The notes under the pieces: model-generated | Database searches by the model: none | The model's input: the letters and a program-made list of their open reading frames with translations, nothing else | Told to the model about the DNA's origin: nothing | In this document: positions 45,421 through 55,397 of the stretch, piece by piece | Position numbering within the stretch: the first letter of the stretch is position 1 | How the letters are laid out: the number at the start of each line of letters is the position of its first letter | Assembly: GCA_023439305.1 (NCBI GenBank) | Contig: JAEXOO010000029.1 | Location: forward strand, 155,134 to 219,133 | Direction of reading: 5' to 3' | Length of the DNA: 64,000 nt | Source: Pseudomonadota bacterium | Lineage (GTDB): Bacteria; Pseudomonadota; Gammaproteobacteria; Burkholderiales; Burkholderiaceae_B | Translations under genes and position numbers: made by a program

Positions 45421-47781
45421 TTATCTCCGAAGTTTGCTGAAGGCGGCCGCCATGGCGCCCTGGGGGTTGGCGTCGGCCGTACGGGCCTGGCGTGGCTGGT
45501 TGTGGCGGCGCTGGCCGGATGGGCTGCCCGATTCGCTGCGGCGAGCGCTTGTCGGGCTGTCGTCGTTCAGGCGCATGGTCAGGGCGATACGCTTTCGGGC
45601 GACATCGACTTCCTGCACTTTGACCTTCACGGTCTGGCCGACGCGCACGACATCGCGCGGGTCTTTCACGAAGGTATCGGACAGAGCCGAAATATGCACC
45701 AGTCCGTCCTGGTGCACGCCGATGTCCACAAAGGCGCCGAAGTTGGCCACGTTAGTGACCACGCCTTCCAGTACCATGCCGGGGCTCAGGTCATTCAGGG
45801 AGTTTACCCCTTCCTGGAATTGGGCCGTCTTGAATTCCGGGCGCGGGTCGCGGCCTGGCTTTTCGATTTCGTTGAAGATATCGCGCACAGTGGGCAGACC
45901 AAAGCGCTCGTCGGTGAAGTCCGAGGGCGACAGGGTTTTTAAGGCGCCGGCGCGGCCCATGACGCCGGCGGCGTCAGCCTGCAGACGTTCCAGAATGCGG
46001 GCGGCCACCGGATAGGCTTCCGGATGGACGGCGGAAGCATCCAGAGGGTTCTGGGCTCCGGGAATGCGTAGGAAGCCGGCCGCCTGTTCGAAGGCTTTTT
46101 CGCCGAAACGGGGCACGTCGCGCAGTTGGCGACGGCTCTGGAAGGCGCCGTTTTCGTCGCGCCAACTGACGATGTTCTTGGCCAGGGTGCTGTTCAGGCC
46201 CGAGACGCGGGCCAGCAGGGCGTAGGACGCGGTGTTCACGTCCACGCCGACGGCGTTCACGCAGTCCTCGACCACGGCGTCCAGGCTGCGCGCCAGCTCG
46301 CGCTGGTTCACATCGTGCTGGTATTGGCCTACGCCGATGGACTTGGGATCCAGCTTGACGAGTTCGGCCAGTGGATCCTGCAGGCGGCGGGCGATGGATA
46401 CGGCGCCGCGCAGGCTCACATCCATGTCGGGAAATTCCTGTGCCGCCACTTCCGATGCGGAATACACCGATGCGCCGGCTTCGGACACCATCACGCGGGT
46501 CAGGGGCAGCTGCGGGAAGGCCTGCTGCAGGTCGGCGACCAGCTTTTCGGTCTCGCGCGAGGCGGTGCCGTTGCCGATGGCGACCAGTTCTACCTTGTGG
46601 CGTGTGGCCAGGGAAGCGAGGGTGCGTAGACTGCCTTCGCGATCGCGGCGCGGCTCGAAGGGGTACACGGTGGCGGTGTCCAGCACTTTGCCGGTGGCGT
46701 CGATGACGGCCACTTTGACGCCGGTGCGTATGCCGGGGTCCAGACCCAGCACATTCTTGTGGCCGGCTGGCGCAGCCAGCAGCAGATCGCGCAGGTTGGC
46801 CGCGAACACGCGGGTGGCTTCCTGCTCGGCGTCTTCGCGCAGGCGGCCGACCAGTTCGGTTTCGAAGGCGGTCAGCAGTTTCACGCGCCAGGTCCAGCGG
46901 CAGACTTCGGCCAGCCAGTGATCGCGCGGACTGGCGTCGGCGGCAAAGCTGGCGCCGATGGCGGTCAATTCAGCCACTTTCAGCACGCAGGGGTGGGGCA
47001 ACAGTTGATCGGCGTCCGGCTCCAGGCCCAAGCGCAGTTCCAGCGCGCCTTGCTGGCGGCCGCGCAGCAAGGCCAGCACGCGGTGCGAGGGCAGCTGGCG
47101 CAGCGGCTCGTGGAAGTCGAACCAGTCGCGGAATTTGTCGCCTTCTTGCTCCTTGCCTTCGGCCACCTTGGAGTACAGGTGGCCGGACTTCCAGAGGTAG
47201 TCGCGCATGGCTTCGAGCAGATCGGCCTGTTCGGCGAAACGTTCGGCCAGGATATCGCGTGCGCCGTCCAGCGCGGCCTTGGGCGAATCCACTTTGGCGT
47301 CCGGATTCAGGTAGCCTTCGGCCAGCGCCAGCGGGTCGGCCGTGCGGTCCGCCAGAATGGCGTCGGCCAGCGGCTCCAGGCCTGCCTCGCGGGCGATCTG
47401 GGCGCGTGTGCGGCGCTTCGGTTTGTAGGGGGCGTACAGGTCTTCCAGGCGCTGCTTGGTATCGGCGGCCAGAATGGCCTGTTCCAGCTCGGGGGTGAGC
47501 TTGCCCTGTTGGCCGATGGATTCCAGGATGGCGTGCCGGCGGGACTGCATGTCGCGCAGGTAGATCAGGCGCACTTCCAGCTCGCGCAGCACATTGTCGT
47601 CCAGCCCGCCGGTGGCTTCCTTGCGGTAGCGGGCGATGAAGGGGACGGTGGCGCCGTTGTCCAGCAGTTCCACCGTGGCGGCGGCCTGGTTGGCGCGTAT
47701 GTTCAGTTCGGAGGCCAGCAGCGTCAGAATCTGCTGATGATCCTGTTCCCGGGCGAGGGTTTCCACAGTCATTTCAGTCAT
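45421..47781 (-). CDS. tex: Transcription accessory protein Tex (S1 RNA-binding)
   Basis: A 786-residue nucleic-acid-binding protein related to eukaryotic Spt6. An N-terminal helical domain contains NQAAATVELLDNGATVPFIARYRKEATGGLDD. It is followed by a YqgF-like nuclease fold (LGLDPGIRTGVKVAV), helix-hairpin-helix motifs (SYALLARVSGLNSTLAKNIV) and a C-terminal S1 domain (GMVLEGVVTNVANFGAFVDIG). A basic, disordered tail rich in Arg/Gln ends the protein. In Bordetella, tex was described as influencing toxin gene expression. Confidence 0.95.
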   Translation of the reverse strand: MTEMTVETLAREQDHQQILTLLASELNIRANQAAATVELLDNGATVPFIARYRKEATGGLDDNVLRELEVRLIYLRDMQSRRHAILESIGQQGKLTPELEQAILAADTKQRLEDLYAPYKPKRRTRAQIAREAGLEPLADAILADRTADPLALAEGYLNPDAKVDSPKAALDGARDILAERFAEQADLLEAMRDYLWKSGHLYSKVAEGKEQEGDKFRDWFDFHEPLRQLPSHRVLALLRGRQQGALELRLGLEPDADQLLPHPCVLKVAELTAIGASFAADASPRDHWLAEVCRWTWRVKLLTAFETELVGRLREDAEQEATRVFAANLRDLLLAAPAGHKNVLGLDPGIRTGVKVAVIDATGKVLDTATVYPFEPRRDREGSLRTLASLATRHKVELVAIGNGTASRETEKLVADLQQAFPQLPLTRVMVSEAGASVYSASEVAAQEFPDMDVSLRGAVSIARRLQDPLAELVKLDPKSIGVGQYQHDVNQRELARSLDAVVEDCVNAVGVDVNTASYALLARVSGLNSTLAKNIVSWRDENGAFQSRRQLRDVPRFGEKAFEQAAGFLRIPGAQNPLDASAVHPEAYPVAARILERLQADAAGVMGRAGALKTLSPSDFTDERFGLPTVRDIFNEIEKPGRDPRPEFKTAQFQEGVNSLNDLSPGMVLEGVVTNVANFGAFVDIGVHQDGLVHISALSDTFVKDPRDVVRVGQTVKVKVQEVDVARKRIALTMRLNDDSPTSARRSESGSPSGQRRHNQPRQARTADANPQGAMAAAFSKLRR

Positions 47782-47931
47782 GGGTCCATCGTTGTAAAAG
47801 GGTCTTCAAGCGCCGCATTTTGCCATAAAGACCGGCAGCGACACAGGAATGACGAGTATCATCTTGTATGTATCTACTGTGATTGTAGACAGTTCTTGCT
47901 ATGGTCACATTTCACTACCGGTCGTTTGCCC

Positions 47932-49977
47932 ATGCTGTTGCAGGATTATTCCGATATTTTCTCTCCCCAGGGGCCCCTGGCGGACTCTGTCTCCCACTAC
48001 CGTCCTCGTCAGGCTCAGCTGGAGCTGGCCCAGGCGATCAGCCAGACGGTGGCCGAGGCGGGCGTATTGATTGCCGAAGCCGGGACGGGCACGGGCAAGA
48101 CCTGGGCCTATCTGGTGCCGGTATTCATGGGCGGCGGCAAGGCGCTGGTTTCCACCGGCACCCGCACCCTGCAGGACCAGCTCTATCGGCGCGATATCCC
48201 GCACCTGCGCAAGGCGCTGGCCTTGCCGGTGGATGTGGCGCTGCTCAAGGGGCGTGGCAACTACGTCTGTCATTATTACCTTGAACGCCTGGGCCAGGAC
48301 GATCGCGCCTTGAAGTCGCGCGCCGAGATCAGTTATTTGCGCGCCATCCAGTTGTTTGCCGAACGCAGCCGCTCCGGCGACAAGGGCGAACTGGCCGAAG
48401 TCCCCGAAGACGCCGACATCTGGCACCGCGTCACGTCCACCCGCGAAAATTGCCTGGGCCAGGACTGCCCCTTTGTGCGAGATTGCTTTGTCATGAAAGC
48501 GCGTCGCCATGCCCAGGAAGCCGATGTCGTGGTGGTCAACCATGCCTTGTTCATGGCCGACCTGGCGCTGCGCGAAGAAGGCGTCACGGATCTGCTGCCC
48601 AGCGTGGATTTGGTGGTGTTTGACGAGGCGCATCAATTGCCCGATGTGGCGACCCGTTTTCTGGGCAGCAGCGTCTCGCTCTATCAGATCGTGGATCTGT
48701 GCCGTCAGATCGAAGCGGCGGGGCTGGCCCAGGCACGTGAAACCGTGGACTGGAGCGCAGTGGCGCGCAAGCTGGAACAAGCCGCTCGGGATCTGCATTT
48801 GCGCACCGCTTCTCTGGCCGGCCAAGGGGGGCGTGCTACGTTCCAGGCGCTGCCCGAGCCCGAAGCCTTCGATTCGGCCCTGGAGCAGTTGCTGGAAACC
48901 TTCGATAAAGTCATCAAGATGCTGGCCATGGTGGCCGAGCGCCACCCCGACCTCGCGGCGGCGCACAAGGCTGCTCTGGAGCTTCGCGCCCGTCTGTTCC
49001 AATGGAGTCAGCCTGATCGCCAGGGGCGTCACGCCTATCTGTCCGACGACTCCGACGAGCGCGAACAGGCCGACCAGGCTGTACGCTGGGTGGAAAGCGG
49101 TCAGCATTACCTGCGCTTGCACAGCGCGCCTTTGTCGGTAGCCAAGATATTCTCGCGCTACCGGGGCAAGGAGCAGTCCTGGGTGCTCACCTCCGCTACC
49201 TTGTCCGTGCATGGCGACTTCAATCACTTCAAGCGTCAGCTGGGCCTTTTCGATGCTCGCACCGAGGCCTGGTCCTCGCCCTTCGATTACGCCAAGCAGG
49301 CCCTGTTCTATGTGCCCAGCACCTTGCCTTTGCCCAGTCATCCGCGCTTCAACGAAGCCTTTGTGGATGCCTTGATGCCCTTGATCGAAGCGGGGCAGGG
49401 CGGCGTGCTGGTTTTGTGCACCACCTTGCGTTCGGTCGAGCGCATTGCCGACATGTTGCGGGACCGATTCGACCAGCGCGATATCGAACGCAGTGTATTG
49501 CGCCAGGGGGAACGTTCCCGCCAGGTACTGCTGGACGAATTCCGCGCCCGCGGCAATGCCGTTCTGGTGGGCAGCGCCAGCTTCTGGGAAGGCATAGACC
49601 TGCCGGGCGATGCATTGACGCTGGTGGCCATCGACAAATTGCCTTTTGCTCCTCCGGACGATCCGGTGCTCGAGGCGCGCATCAACGATTGCCGCGAGCG
49701 AGGTGGCAATCCCTTCATGGAATACCAGTTGCCGGAAGCGGCCATTGCGCTCAAGCAGGGGGCCGGCCGCCTGATCCGCACCGAGCGGGACTGGGGCGTA
49801 CTGATGGTGGGCGACACCCGTATCGTCGACAAGCCCTATGGCAAACTGCTGTGGCGCGGCTTGCCGCCTTTTTCCCGCACGCGGGATCCAGCCCGCGCTC
49901 TGGCTTTTCTGCACGAGCAAAAGCACCGGCGTCAGGCAGAGTCCTCGGAGCTGGAGTCGGAGCCTGCGCCCGAGTAA
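47932..49977 (+). CDS. ATP-dependent DNA helicase, DinG/YoaA family
   Basis: A 681-residue XPD-like superfamily 2 helicase. Walker A lies in AEAGTGTGKTWAYLVP and the DEAH box in VFDEAHQLPD. Late motifs include VGSASFWEGIDLPGDAL and QGAGRLIRTERDWG. Four cysteines between motifs I and II (one in NYVCHYY, three in ENCLGQDCPFVRDCF) match the Fe-S cluster of the family. It probably acts in DNA repair by unwinding damaged duplexes. ATG 47932 is the only reasonable start; the frame continues upstream antisense to tex. Confidence 0.9.
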   Translation: MLLQDYSDIFSPQGPLADSVSHYRPRQAQLELAQAISQTVAEAGVLIAEAGTGTGKTWAYLVPVFMGGGKALVSTGTRTLQDQLYRRDIPHLRKALALPVDVALLKGRGNYVCHYYLERLGQDDRALKSRAEISYLRAIQLFAERSRSGDKGELAEVPEDADIWHRVTSTRENCLGQDCPFVRDCFVMKARRHAQEADVVVVNHALFMADLALREEGVTDLLPSVDLVVFDEAHQLPDVATRFLGSSVSLYQIVDLCRQIEAAGLAQARETVDWSAVARKLEQAARDLHLRTASLAGQGGRATFQALPEPEAFDSALEQLLETFDKVIKMLAMVAERHPDLAAAHKAALELRARLFQWSQPDRQGRHAYLSDDSDEREQADQAVRWVESGQHYLRLHSAPLSVAKIFSRYRGKEQSWVLTSATLSVHGDFNHFKRQLGLFDARTEAWSSPFDYAKQALFYVPSTLPLPSHPRFNEAFVDALMPLIEAGQGGVLVLCTTLRSVERIADMLRDRFDQRDIERSVLRQGERSRQVLLDEFRARGNAVLVGSASFWEGIDLPGDALTLVAIDKLPFAPPDDPVLEARINDCRERGGNPFMEYQLPEAAIALKQGAGRLIRTERDWGVLMVGDTRIVDKPYGKLLWRGLPPFSRTRDPARALAFLHEQKHRRQAESSELESEPAPE

Positions 49978-50024
49978 GGTGGGTTGTCTGTCGGTCTGCT
50001 TGTCGGCGGTATAGGGGCAGGCGT

Positions 50025-50054
50025 AAAAAAACCGCACCTGGGTGCGGTTTTTTT
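50025..50054. terminator. Bidirectional terminator between the helicase gene and bamD
   Basis: AACCGCACC-TG-GGTGCGGTT flanked by A and T runs. Confidence 0.9.
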
Positions 50055-50076
50055 ATGGCCGGATGCCGGGACGGCA

Positions 50077-50919
50077 TCAGAACCAGTTCATGGGGTTCCA
50101 GTAGTTGACCTTGGCGTCCAGGCCTTGCTTGAAGTAGACCGAATCCGGATAGTTGGCGTCCAGCACCCGCTTGGTGTCGTCGCGCAGGTCAGTCTGGCCC
50201 AGCTTGTCGTAGGACAGGTACATCAGGTAGAGCGCTTTCTCGGCGATGGGTACGCCCTTGAAATCCGTGATGACGGTCTGGGCGCGATTGATGGCGGCGA
50301 CGTAGGCACCGCGATGGTAGTAGTACTCGGCCACGTGCACTTCGTTCTGGGCGATGGTGCTGACCAGCCAGGTCTGGCGCTTGATGGCATCGGGCGCGTA
50401 GCGGCTGTTCGGGTAGCGTTGCAAGAGTTCGTGGAAGGCTTCGTAGGACTCGCGCAGGCCTTTGGGATCACGTTCGCTGGGGTCTTGCTTGGTGATGTTC
50501 GACAGGGCGGCGCTGGGCGGCGTGAAGGAGATCAGGCCTTTCAGGTACAGCATATAGTCCGTGCCGGGATGGCTGGGGTACTGCTTCTGGAAGCGGTCGA
50601 TCGCGGCCAGCGCCTTGGCGGGCTCGTCGTCTTTCCAGTTGATGTAAGCCTGGTCGATCAGGGCCTGCTGGGCGAATGTGCCGAAGGGATAGCGGGACTC
50701 GACGGCCTCCAGACGGCTGCGCGCATCTTTCCAGTTGCCGGCGGACATCTCCTGGCGGGCATCCTGGTACAAGCGCTCGGCCGTCCAGCCTGCCGTGGGG
50801 TCAACGTCCTTCTTGGTGGTGCCGCAGCCTGCGAGCAGGGCAGCCGCAACCATCATCGTGGCCAACCGGGCCAGTTTGGTGCCACGAGCGCGCGGCAAGT
50901 TGAGGTTCAGACGAGTCAC
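50077..50919 (-). CDS. bamD: Outer membrane assembly lipoprotein BamD
   Basis: A 280-residue lipoprotein of the BAM complex, which inserts beta-barrel proteins into the outer membrane. The lipobox LLAGC follows a basic, hydrophobic signal peptide. The mature part has TPR-like repeats (RLEAVESRYPFGTFAQQALIDQAY and LQRYPNSRYAPDAI). I choose the GTG at 50919 because AAGGA precedes it by 7 bases and the signal peptide then has normal length; a TTG 11 codons upstream is possible. Divergent from rluD by 50 bases. Confidence 0.94.
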   Translation of the reverse strand: MTRLNLNLPRARGTKLARLATMMVAAALLAGCGTTKKDVDPTAGWTAERLYQDARQEMSAGNWKDARSRLEAVESRYPFGTFAQQALIDQAYINWKDDEPAKALAAIDRFQKQYPSHPGTDYMLYLKGLISFTPPSAALSNITKQDPSERDPKGLRESYEAFHELLQRYPNSRYAPDAIKRQTWLVSTIAQNEVHVAEYYYHRGAYVAAINRAQTVITDFKGVPIAEKALYLMYLSYDKLGQTDLRDDTKRVLDANYPDSVYFKQGLDAKVNYWNPMNWF

Positions 50920-50969
50920 AAAAGCATCCTTGGTGTTAGCATTGCTGGTCAATTATATGATTTGTCGCC

Positions 50970-51938
50970 ATGCCTGACACAGATACCGAAAAAGATAGTG
51001 TTTTTTCCGCGGAACCCCTGCGGTTCATCCTTCCCGTCAATGCCGCCCCGGACCGTCTGGACAAGACGCTGGCGCGCCTGATCCCTCAGCATTCGCGCAG
51101 CCGGCTGCAATCCTGGGTGGAAGGCGGGCATGTCCTGGTCAATGGCGAAACCGTCAAGGTCAAGCATACGGTATACCCCGGTGATACGGTGTTGGTCTGG
51201 GAGCAGCAAGCGCCCCAGGACACGGCTTTTGAACCCGACGATGTGGATTTCGAGGTGCTGGCCCAGAGCGAATCCTGGCTGGTGGTGAACAAGCCCGTGG
51301 GGCTGGTGACTCATCCTGGCGCCGGCAACTGGCGCGGGACCTTGCTCAATGGATTGCTGTTCCGTTTCCCGGCGCTGCGCCAGGTGCCGCGCGCCGGCAT
51401 CGTCCATCGGCTGGATAAGGATACCTCCGGACTGCTGGTGGTTGCCCGCACTGAGGTGGCGCAAACACATTTTGTACGTCAACTGCAAGAGCGCAGCATG
51501 GGCCGGCAATACCTGGCCCTGGTGCACGGCGTGCTGCCGGGTCAGGGCACGGTGGATGCGCCCATAGGCCGGGATGCACGCGTTCCCGTGCGCATGAGCG
51601 CCAGCGCGCCCATCGCTCCCAAACCGGCTGTCACCCATTACGAAACGCTGCGCCAAGGCTACGCACCAGGAGAGGAAGCCGTTACTGAAGTGGCCTGCCG
51701 GCTGGAAACCGGGCGCACGCACCAGATCCGCGTGCATCTGAGCTCCATCCAGCACCCCTTGCTGGGCGATACGCTGTACGGGGGGCGCATGCTGGCTGGC
51801 GCGCAGCGGCAGATGCTGCATGCACACATGCTTCAGTTCGACGATCCGCAGACAGGCGAGCGGGTGTCGTTCATGGCGCCGCCGCCGCAGGACTTCCAGT
51901 CTGTTCAGGAGACTATTGAATGGAACACACGTCCTTGA
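50970..51938 (+). CDS. rluD: 23S rRNA pseudouridine synthase RluD
   Basis: A 322-residue enzyme making pseudouridines in helix 69 of 23S rRNA. An N-terminal S4 domain (SRSRLQSWVEGGHVLVNGE) precedes the catalytic domain with the active-site aspartate in GIVHRLDKDTSGLLVVA and the family motif GRTHQIRVHLSSIQHPLLGD. The gene pair rluD-pgeF divergent from bamD is a common arrangement in proteobacteria; the 19-base overlap with pgeF shows co-translation. Confidence 0.94.
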   Translation: MPDTDTEKDSVFSAEPLRFILPVNAAPDRLDKTLARLIPQHSRSRLQSWVEGGHVLVNGETVKVKHTVYPGDTVLVWEQQAPQDTAFEPDDVDFEVLAQSESWLVVNKPVGLVTHPGAGNWRGTLLNGLLFRFPALRQVPRAGIVHRLDKDTSGLLVVARTEVAQTHFVRQLQERSMGRQYLALVHGVLPGQGTVDAPIGRDARVPVRMSASAPIAPKPAVTHYETLRQGYAPGEEAVTEVACRLETGRTHQIRVHLSSIQHPLLGDTLYGGRMLAGAQRQMLHAHMLQFDDPQTGERVSFMAPPPQDFQSVQETIEWNTRP

Positions 51939-52699
51939 TTCCTACCGTCAGCGGCCCGGCTCAGTCCGGGCTGCTTTATTTTTGCACGACCCGTTCGGGC
52001 GGCGTCAGCGAAGGCGAGCGCGCCAGTCTGAATCTGGGCGTGAATACCGGTGATGATCCGCAGCAGGTGCGCGCCAATCGCCAGCGCTTGCATTCGCTTC
52101 TGGGGGCCGAGCCGGTCTGGCTGCAGCAGGTGCATGGTACGCAGGTGCTCGATGCCGACGTGGACAACTTGCCCGATGCGTCGTCTCGACAGTTTGATGC
52201 AGCCGTCACGACTCGTCCCGACCGAGTGCTGGCCATCCTGACGGCGGACTGCCTGCCGGTTGTCATCTGGGACCGGCAGTCGCGGGTGGTGGGGGCAGCG
52301 CACGCCGGCTGGCGCGGCTTGCAGGCCGGCGTGCTGGCACGCACCCTGGACCTGATGCGCCGCCGCTGTCCCCAGGCTGATGCCTGGCAGGCCTGGATCG
52401 GGCCCGCCATCAGCCAGCCTTGCTTCGAAGTGGGCCAGGAAGTGTTGGACGCGTTTCGTCAGGCCGGCGAGGGCTTTAAGGGCGTAGATGAATTCTTTAT
52501 TCCCGGGCGGGCCCCAGGCAAATGGCAGGCTGATCTTCCGGGATTGGCCCGGCGACAATTGGAGACGCTGTGCCAAGGGGATATCCAGGTGCACTTGAGT
52601 CATTTGTGCACGTACCAGGATCAGGTGCGTTTTTATTCGTATCGGCGTTCCGCACAGACAGGCCGGCAGGCGACCCTGGCTCGCTTAACCGGCGCGTAA
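51920..52699 (+). CDS. pgeF: Purine nucleoside phosphorylase-like multicopper-fold protein (PgeF/YfiH, DUF152)
   Basis: A 259-residue protein of the YfiH/LACC1 family. Metal-ligand motifs are visible in LTADCLPVVIWD and GAAHAGWRGL, and the start has the typical TRSGGVSEGERASLNLG. Members have been described as laccases, purine nucleoside phosphorylases and editors of peptidoglycan precursors, so the physiological reaction is uncertain. Overlaps rluD. Confidence 0.9.
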   Translation: MEHTSLIPTVSGPAQSGLLYFCTTRSGGVSEGERASLNLGVNTGDDPQQVRANRQRLHSLLGAEPVWLQQVHGTQVLDADVDNLPDASSRQFDAAVTTRPDRVLAILTADCLPVVIWDRQSRVVGAAHAGWRGLQAGVLARTLDLMRRRCPQADAWQAWIGPAISQPCFEVGQEVLDAFRQAGEGFKGVDEFFIPGRAPGKWQADLPGLARRQLETLCQGDIQVHLSHLCTYQDQVRFYSYRRSAQTGRQATLARLTGA

Positions 52700-52841
52700 C
52701 ATGCGTTTTGTAGGATCTCGGGAGTATCGAAAAGGCAAATAATAGGTATTGGCTGATTAACCTAATTAATTACCCCAATTGACCCTTTTTGTTACCAACT
52801 TCATGATCGAAGTGTGAATCAGATTCGTCTACAGGTGGCCG

Positions 52842-54482
52842 ATGTTGAATAAGGAAAATGTATTTCAAGGTTTCGCAGGCTTCATGGATTCGACACGGTT
52901 CGCTGAATTGCAGTCTCGTTACACCCGACAGTGGCAATCGCTATGGGAGCAAGCCCAGTGCGGCGAGCTTCCCGCTCCCCAGGATCGGCGTTTCGCCGAC
53001 CCAAGCTGGCAGCATAATCCGGTGGCGTTGTTCAATGCGCATGTCTGGGAATTGGGCGTGAAGGCGATGCGCGACATGCTGGAGCTGGCCGAACTGGAGC
53101 CCGCCCAGCGCGAGCGTCTGGATTTTTCGCTGATGCAGTGGGGCGAGGCCATGTCGCCCACCAATTATCTGATGCTCAATCCACAGGCCCTGCAGGCCAT
53201 GGTGGACAGCGGCGGGCAGTCGCTGTTGCAAGGCATGTTCAATTTTCTGGGCGACCTGCAGAAAGGGCGCATGACCCAGACGGACGAAAGTCAGTTCGAG
53301 CTGGGCCGTAACGTGGCGACCACGCCGGGCGCCGTCGTCTATCAGAACGATGTATTTCAACTGATCCAGTACGCCCCCACGACGGCTACCGTACACGCTG
53401 TGCCATTGCTCATCGTGCCGCCGTGCATCAACAAGTACTACATCCTGGACCTCCAGCAAGGCAATTCCTTTGTTCGACATGCGGTCGACCAGGGCATGAC
53501 GGTCTATCTGATCTCCTGGCGCAACCCGCAGCCCGAAGATCCGGCGCAGGTGCAGTCGTTGGGCTGGCAGGACTACCTGGAGCAAGGTGTGCTGGAGGCC
53601 GTGCGTGTCGTGCGCGAACTCTCCGGCCAGGAAAAAATCAATACGCTGGGTTTCTGCATAGGCGGCACCCTGCTTGCCAGTGCGCTGGCCCTGGCCCGTG
53701 ATCGGGGACAGGACCTGGCGGCGTCCATGACGCTGCTCACGACCATGTTGGATTTTGCTGACGTGGGGGTGCTGAATGTCTTCATCGATGAAGCACATGT
53801 GGCATTTCGCGAATGGCAGTTGGGGCAGGGCGGCTTGCTGAACGCCCGCGAACTGGCCAGCACCTTTTCGTTTCTGCGTCCGGCCGAGCTGGTCTGGAAC
53901 TATGTCAGCAGCAATTATTTGCAGGGCAAGACGCCACCTGCGTTCGATCTGCTGTATTGGAACTCCGACGGCACGCATTTGCCTGGACCGTTCTTTACCT
54001 GGTATTTGCGCAATACCTATCTGGAAAACAGACTGGTTCAGGAAGGGGGCATGCCCTTTGGTAATCACCGGGCCGACCTCGCGCAGCTGGCGCTGCCGGT
54101 CTATGTCTATGGCTCTCGGGACGACCATATTGTTCCTTGGCAATCGGCCTACGCATCCTTGCGGGCCTTGCCGGCGGCCAATCACCGTTTTGTGCTGGGG
54201 GCCTCCGGCCATATTGCGGGCGTCATCAATCCGCCGGCCAAACAACGGCGCAATTATTGGATCGCGCCTGCAGGCGCGGAGCATGAGGCATCTGCCGCGC
54301 TGCCGTCGCAGGAATGGCTGGCTCAGGCGCAATCTGTGCCCGGAAGCTGGTGGCCGGACTGGATCGACTGGCTCAAGCCCTTGTCCGGCGCGAAGAAGCG
54401 CGCCCGCCGCACGCTGGGCCAGGCGCGCTATCCCGTGTTGGAAGAGGCGCCCGGCAGTTTTGTGAAGGTACGCGCAGACTAA
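52842..54482 (+). CDS. phaC: Polyhydroxyalkanoate synthase, class I
   Basis: A 546-residue enzyme polymerising hydroxyacyl-CoA into PHA granules. The lipase-like box with the catalytic cysteine is GFCIGG. WNSDGTHLPGPF and the late GASGHIAGVINPP carrying the catalytic histidine are typical. It is slightly shorter at the N-terminus than many class I enzymes. phaB follows after 125 bases, then phaR. No phaA (thiolase) is adjacent, so it must be elsewhere. Confidence 0.94.
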   Translation: MLNKENVFQGFAGFMDSTRFAELQSRYTRQWQSLWEQAQCGELPAPQDRRFADPSWQHNPVALFNAHVWELGVKAMRDMLELAELEPAQRERLDFSLMQWGEAMSPTNYLMLNPQALQAMVDSGGQSLLQGMFNFLGDLQKGRMTQTDESQFELGRNVATTPGAVVYQNDVFQLIQYAPTTATVHAVPLLIVPPCINKYYILDLQQGNSFVRHAVDQGMTVYLISWRNPQPEDPAQVQSLGWQDYLEQGVLEAVRVVRELSGQEKINTLGFCIGGTLLASALALARDRGQDLAASMTLLTTMLDFADVGVLNVFIDEAHVAFREWQLGQGGLLNARELASTFSFLRPAELVWNYVSSNYLQGKTPPAFDLLYWNSDGTHLPGPFFTWYLRNTYLENRLVQEGGMPFGNHRADLAQLALPVYVYGSRDDHIVPWQSAYASLRALPAANHRFVLGASGHIAGVINPPAKQRRNYWIAPAGAEHEASAALPSQEWLAQAQSVPGSWWPDWIDWLKPLSGAKKRARRTLGQARYPVLEEAPGSFVKVRAD

Positions 54483-54607
54483 CTCTGTCTTGCTCGGTTC
54501 TTTTTTCGGAACAAGTCCGTGATTTGTTCCTTGTGCCTGGATCGGTCTTGCGCCTGCCTGCGGCGCGGGATGCGGACTCCAGCTTCGTCACCCCTCAGGA
54601 GATGTAT

Positions 54608-55345
54608 ATGAGCAGCAAAATAGCCTATGTAACTGGTGGTATGGGAGGGATAGGCACGGCAATTTGTCAGCGTCTGGCCAAAGAAGGCTTCACGGTCATC
54701 GCAGGCTGCGGTCCTAACCGCGATTTCCAGAAGTGGCTGGGCGAGCAGGCGGAACAAGGTTTCAACTTCCATGCGTCGGTCGGCAACGTGGCCTGCTGGG
54801 ACTCCACGGTCGAAACCTTCAAGAACGTATTTGCCGAATTCGGGCGCGTGGATGTGCTGGTGAACAATGCGGGCATCACCCGTGACGGTACATTCCGCAA
54901 AATGAGTCAGGAAGACTGGCGCGCCGTGATCGACACCAACCTGAACAGTCTGTTCAATGTCACCAAACAGGTCATTGACGGCATGGTCGAGCGCAAGTGG
55001 GGACGCATCATCAATATCAGTTCGGTCAATGGCCAGAAAGGACAGTTCGGCCAGACCAACTACTCTACCGCCAAAGCCGGCATTCATGGTTTCACCATGG
55101 CTCTGGCGCAAGAGGTTGCCAACAAAGGCGTAACAGTCAATACTATTTCTCCTGGTTATATCGGCACGGATATGGTTCGCGCGATCCGCCCCGATGTCCT
55201 GGAGAAGATCGTCGCTACCATTCCGGTGGGGCGCCTTGGAACGCCCGAAGAGATCGGATCCATGGTGACCTGGCTGGCATCGGACGATTCGGGTTTCGCC
55301 ACAGGGGCGGACTTTTCCCTGAATGGCGGCCTGCACATGAGCTGA
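54608..55345 (+). CDS. phaB: Acetoacetyl-CoA reductase
   Basis: A 245-residue short-chain dehydrogenase reducing acetoacetyl-CoA to (R)-3-hydroxybutyryl-CoA with NADPH. Cofactor motif TGGMGGIGTAICQRL, NNAGITRDGTFRKM, and the catalytic Ser/Tyr/Lys set (NISSVNGQKGQFGQTNYSTAKAG) are present. ATG 54608 is preferred because AGGAG lies 6 bases upstream; the long upstream frame covers the phaC end and is not coding. Middle gene of phaC-phaB-phaR. Confidence 0.95.
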   Translation: MSSKIAYVTGGMGGIGTAICQRLAKEGFTVIAGCGPNRDFQKWLGEQAEQGFNFHASVGNVACWDSTVETFKNVFAEFGRVDVLVNNAGITRDGTFRKMSQEDWRAVIDTNLNSLFNVTKQVIDGMVERKWGRIINISSVNGQKGQFGQTNYSTAKAGIHGFTMALAQEVANKGVTVNTISPGYIGTDMVRAIRPDVLEKIVATIPVGRLGTPEEIGSMVTWLASDDSGFATGADFSLNGGLHMS

Positions 55346-55397
55346 TGCTCGCCGGCACGCGTTCCACGTATTCACTGATTAGGAAGCAAGCATTAGC

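Noticed and set aside
47905..50037. 710-codon open frame antisense to the DinG/YoaA helicase
   Set aside because: Shadow of a gene with complete helicase motifs.
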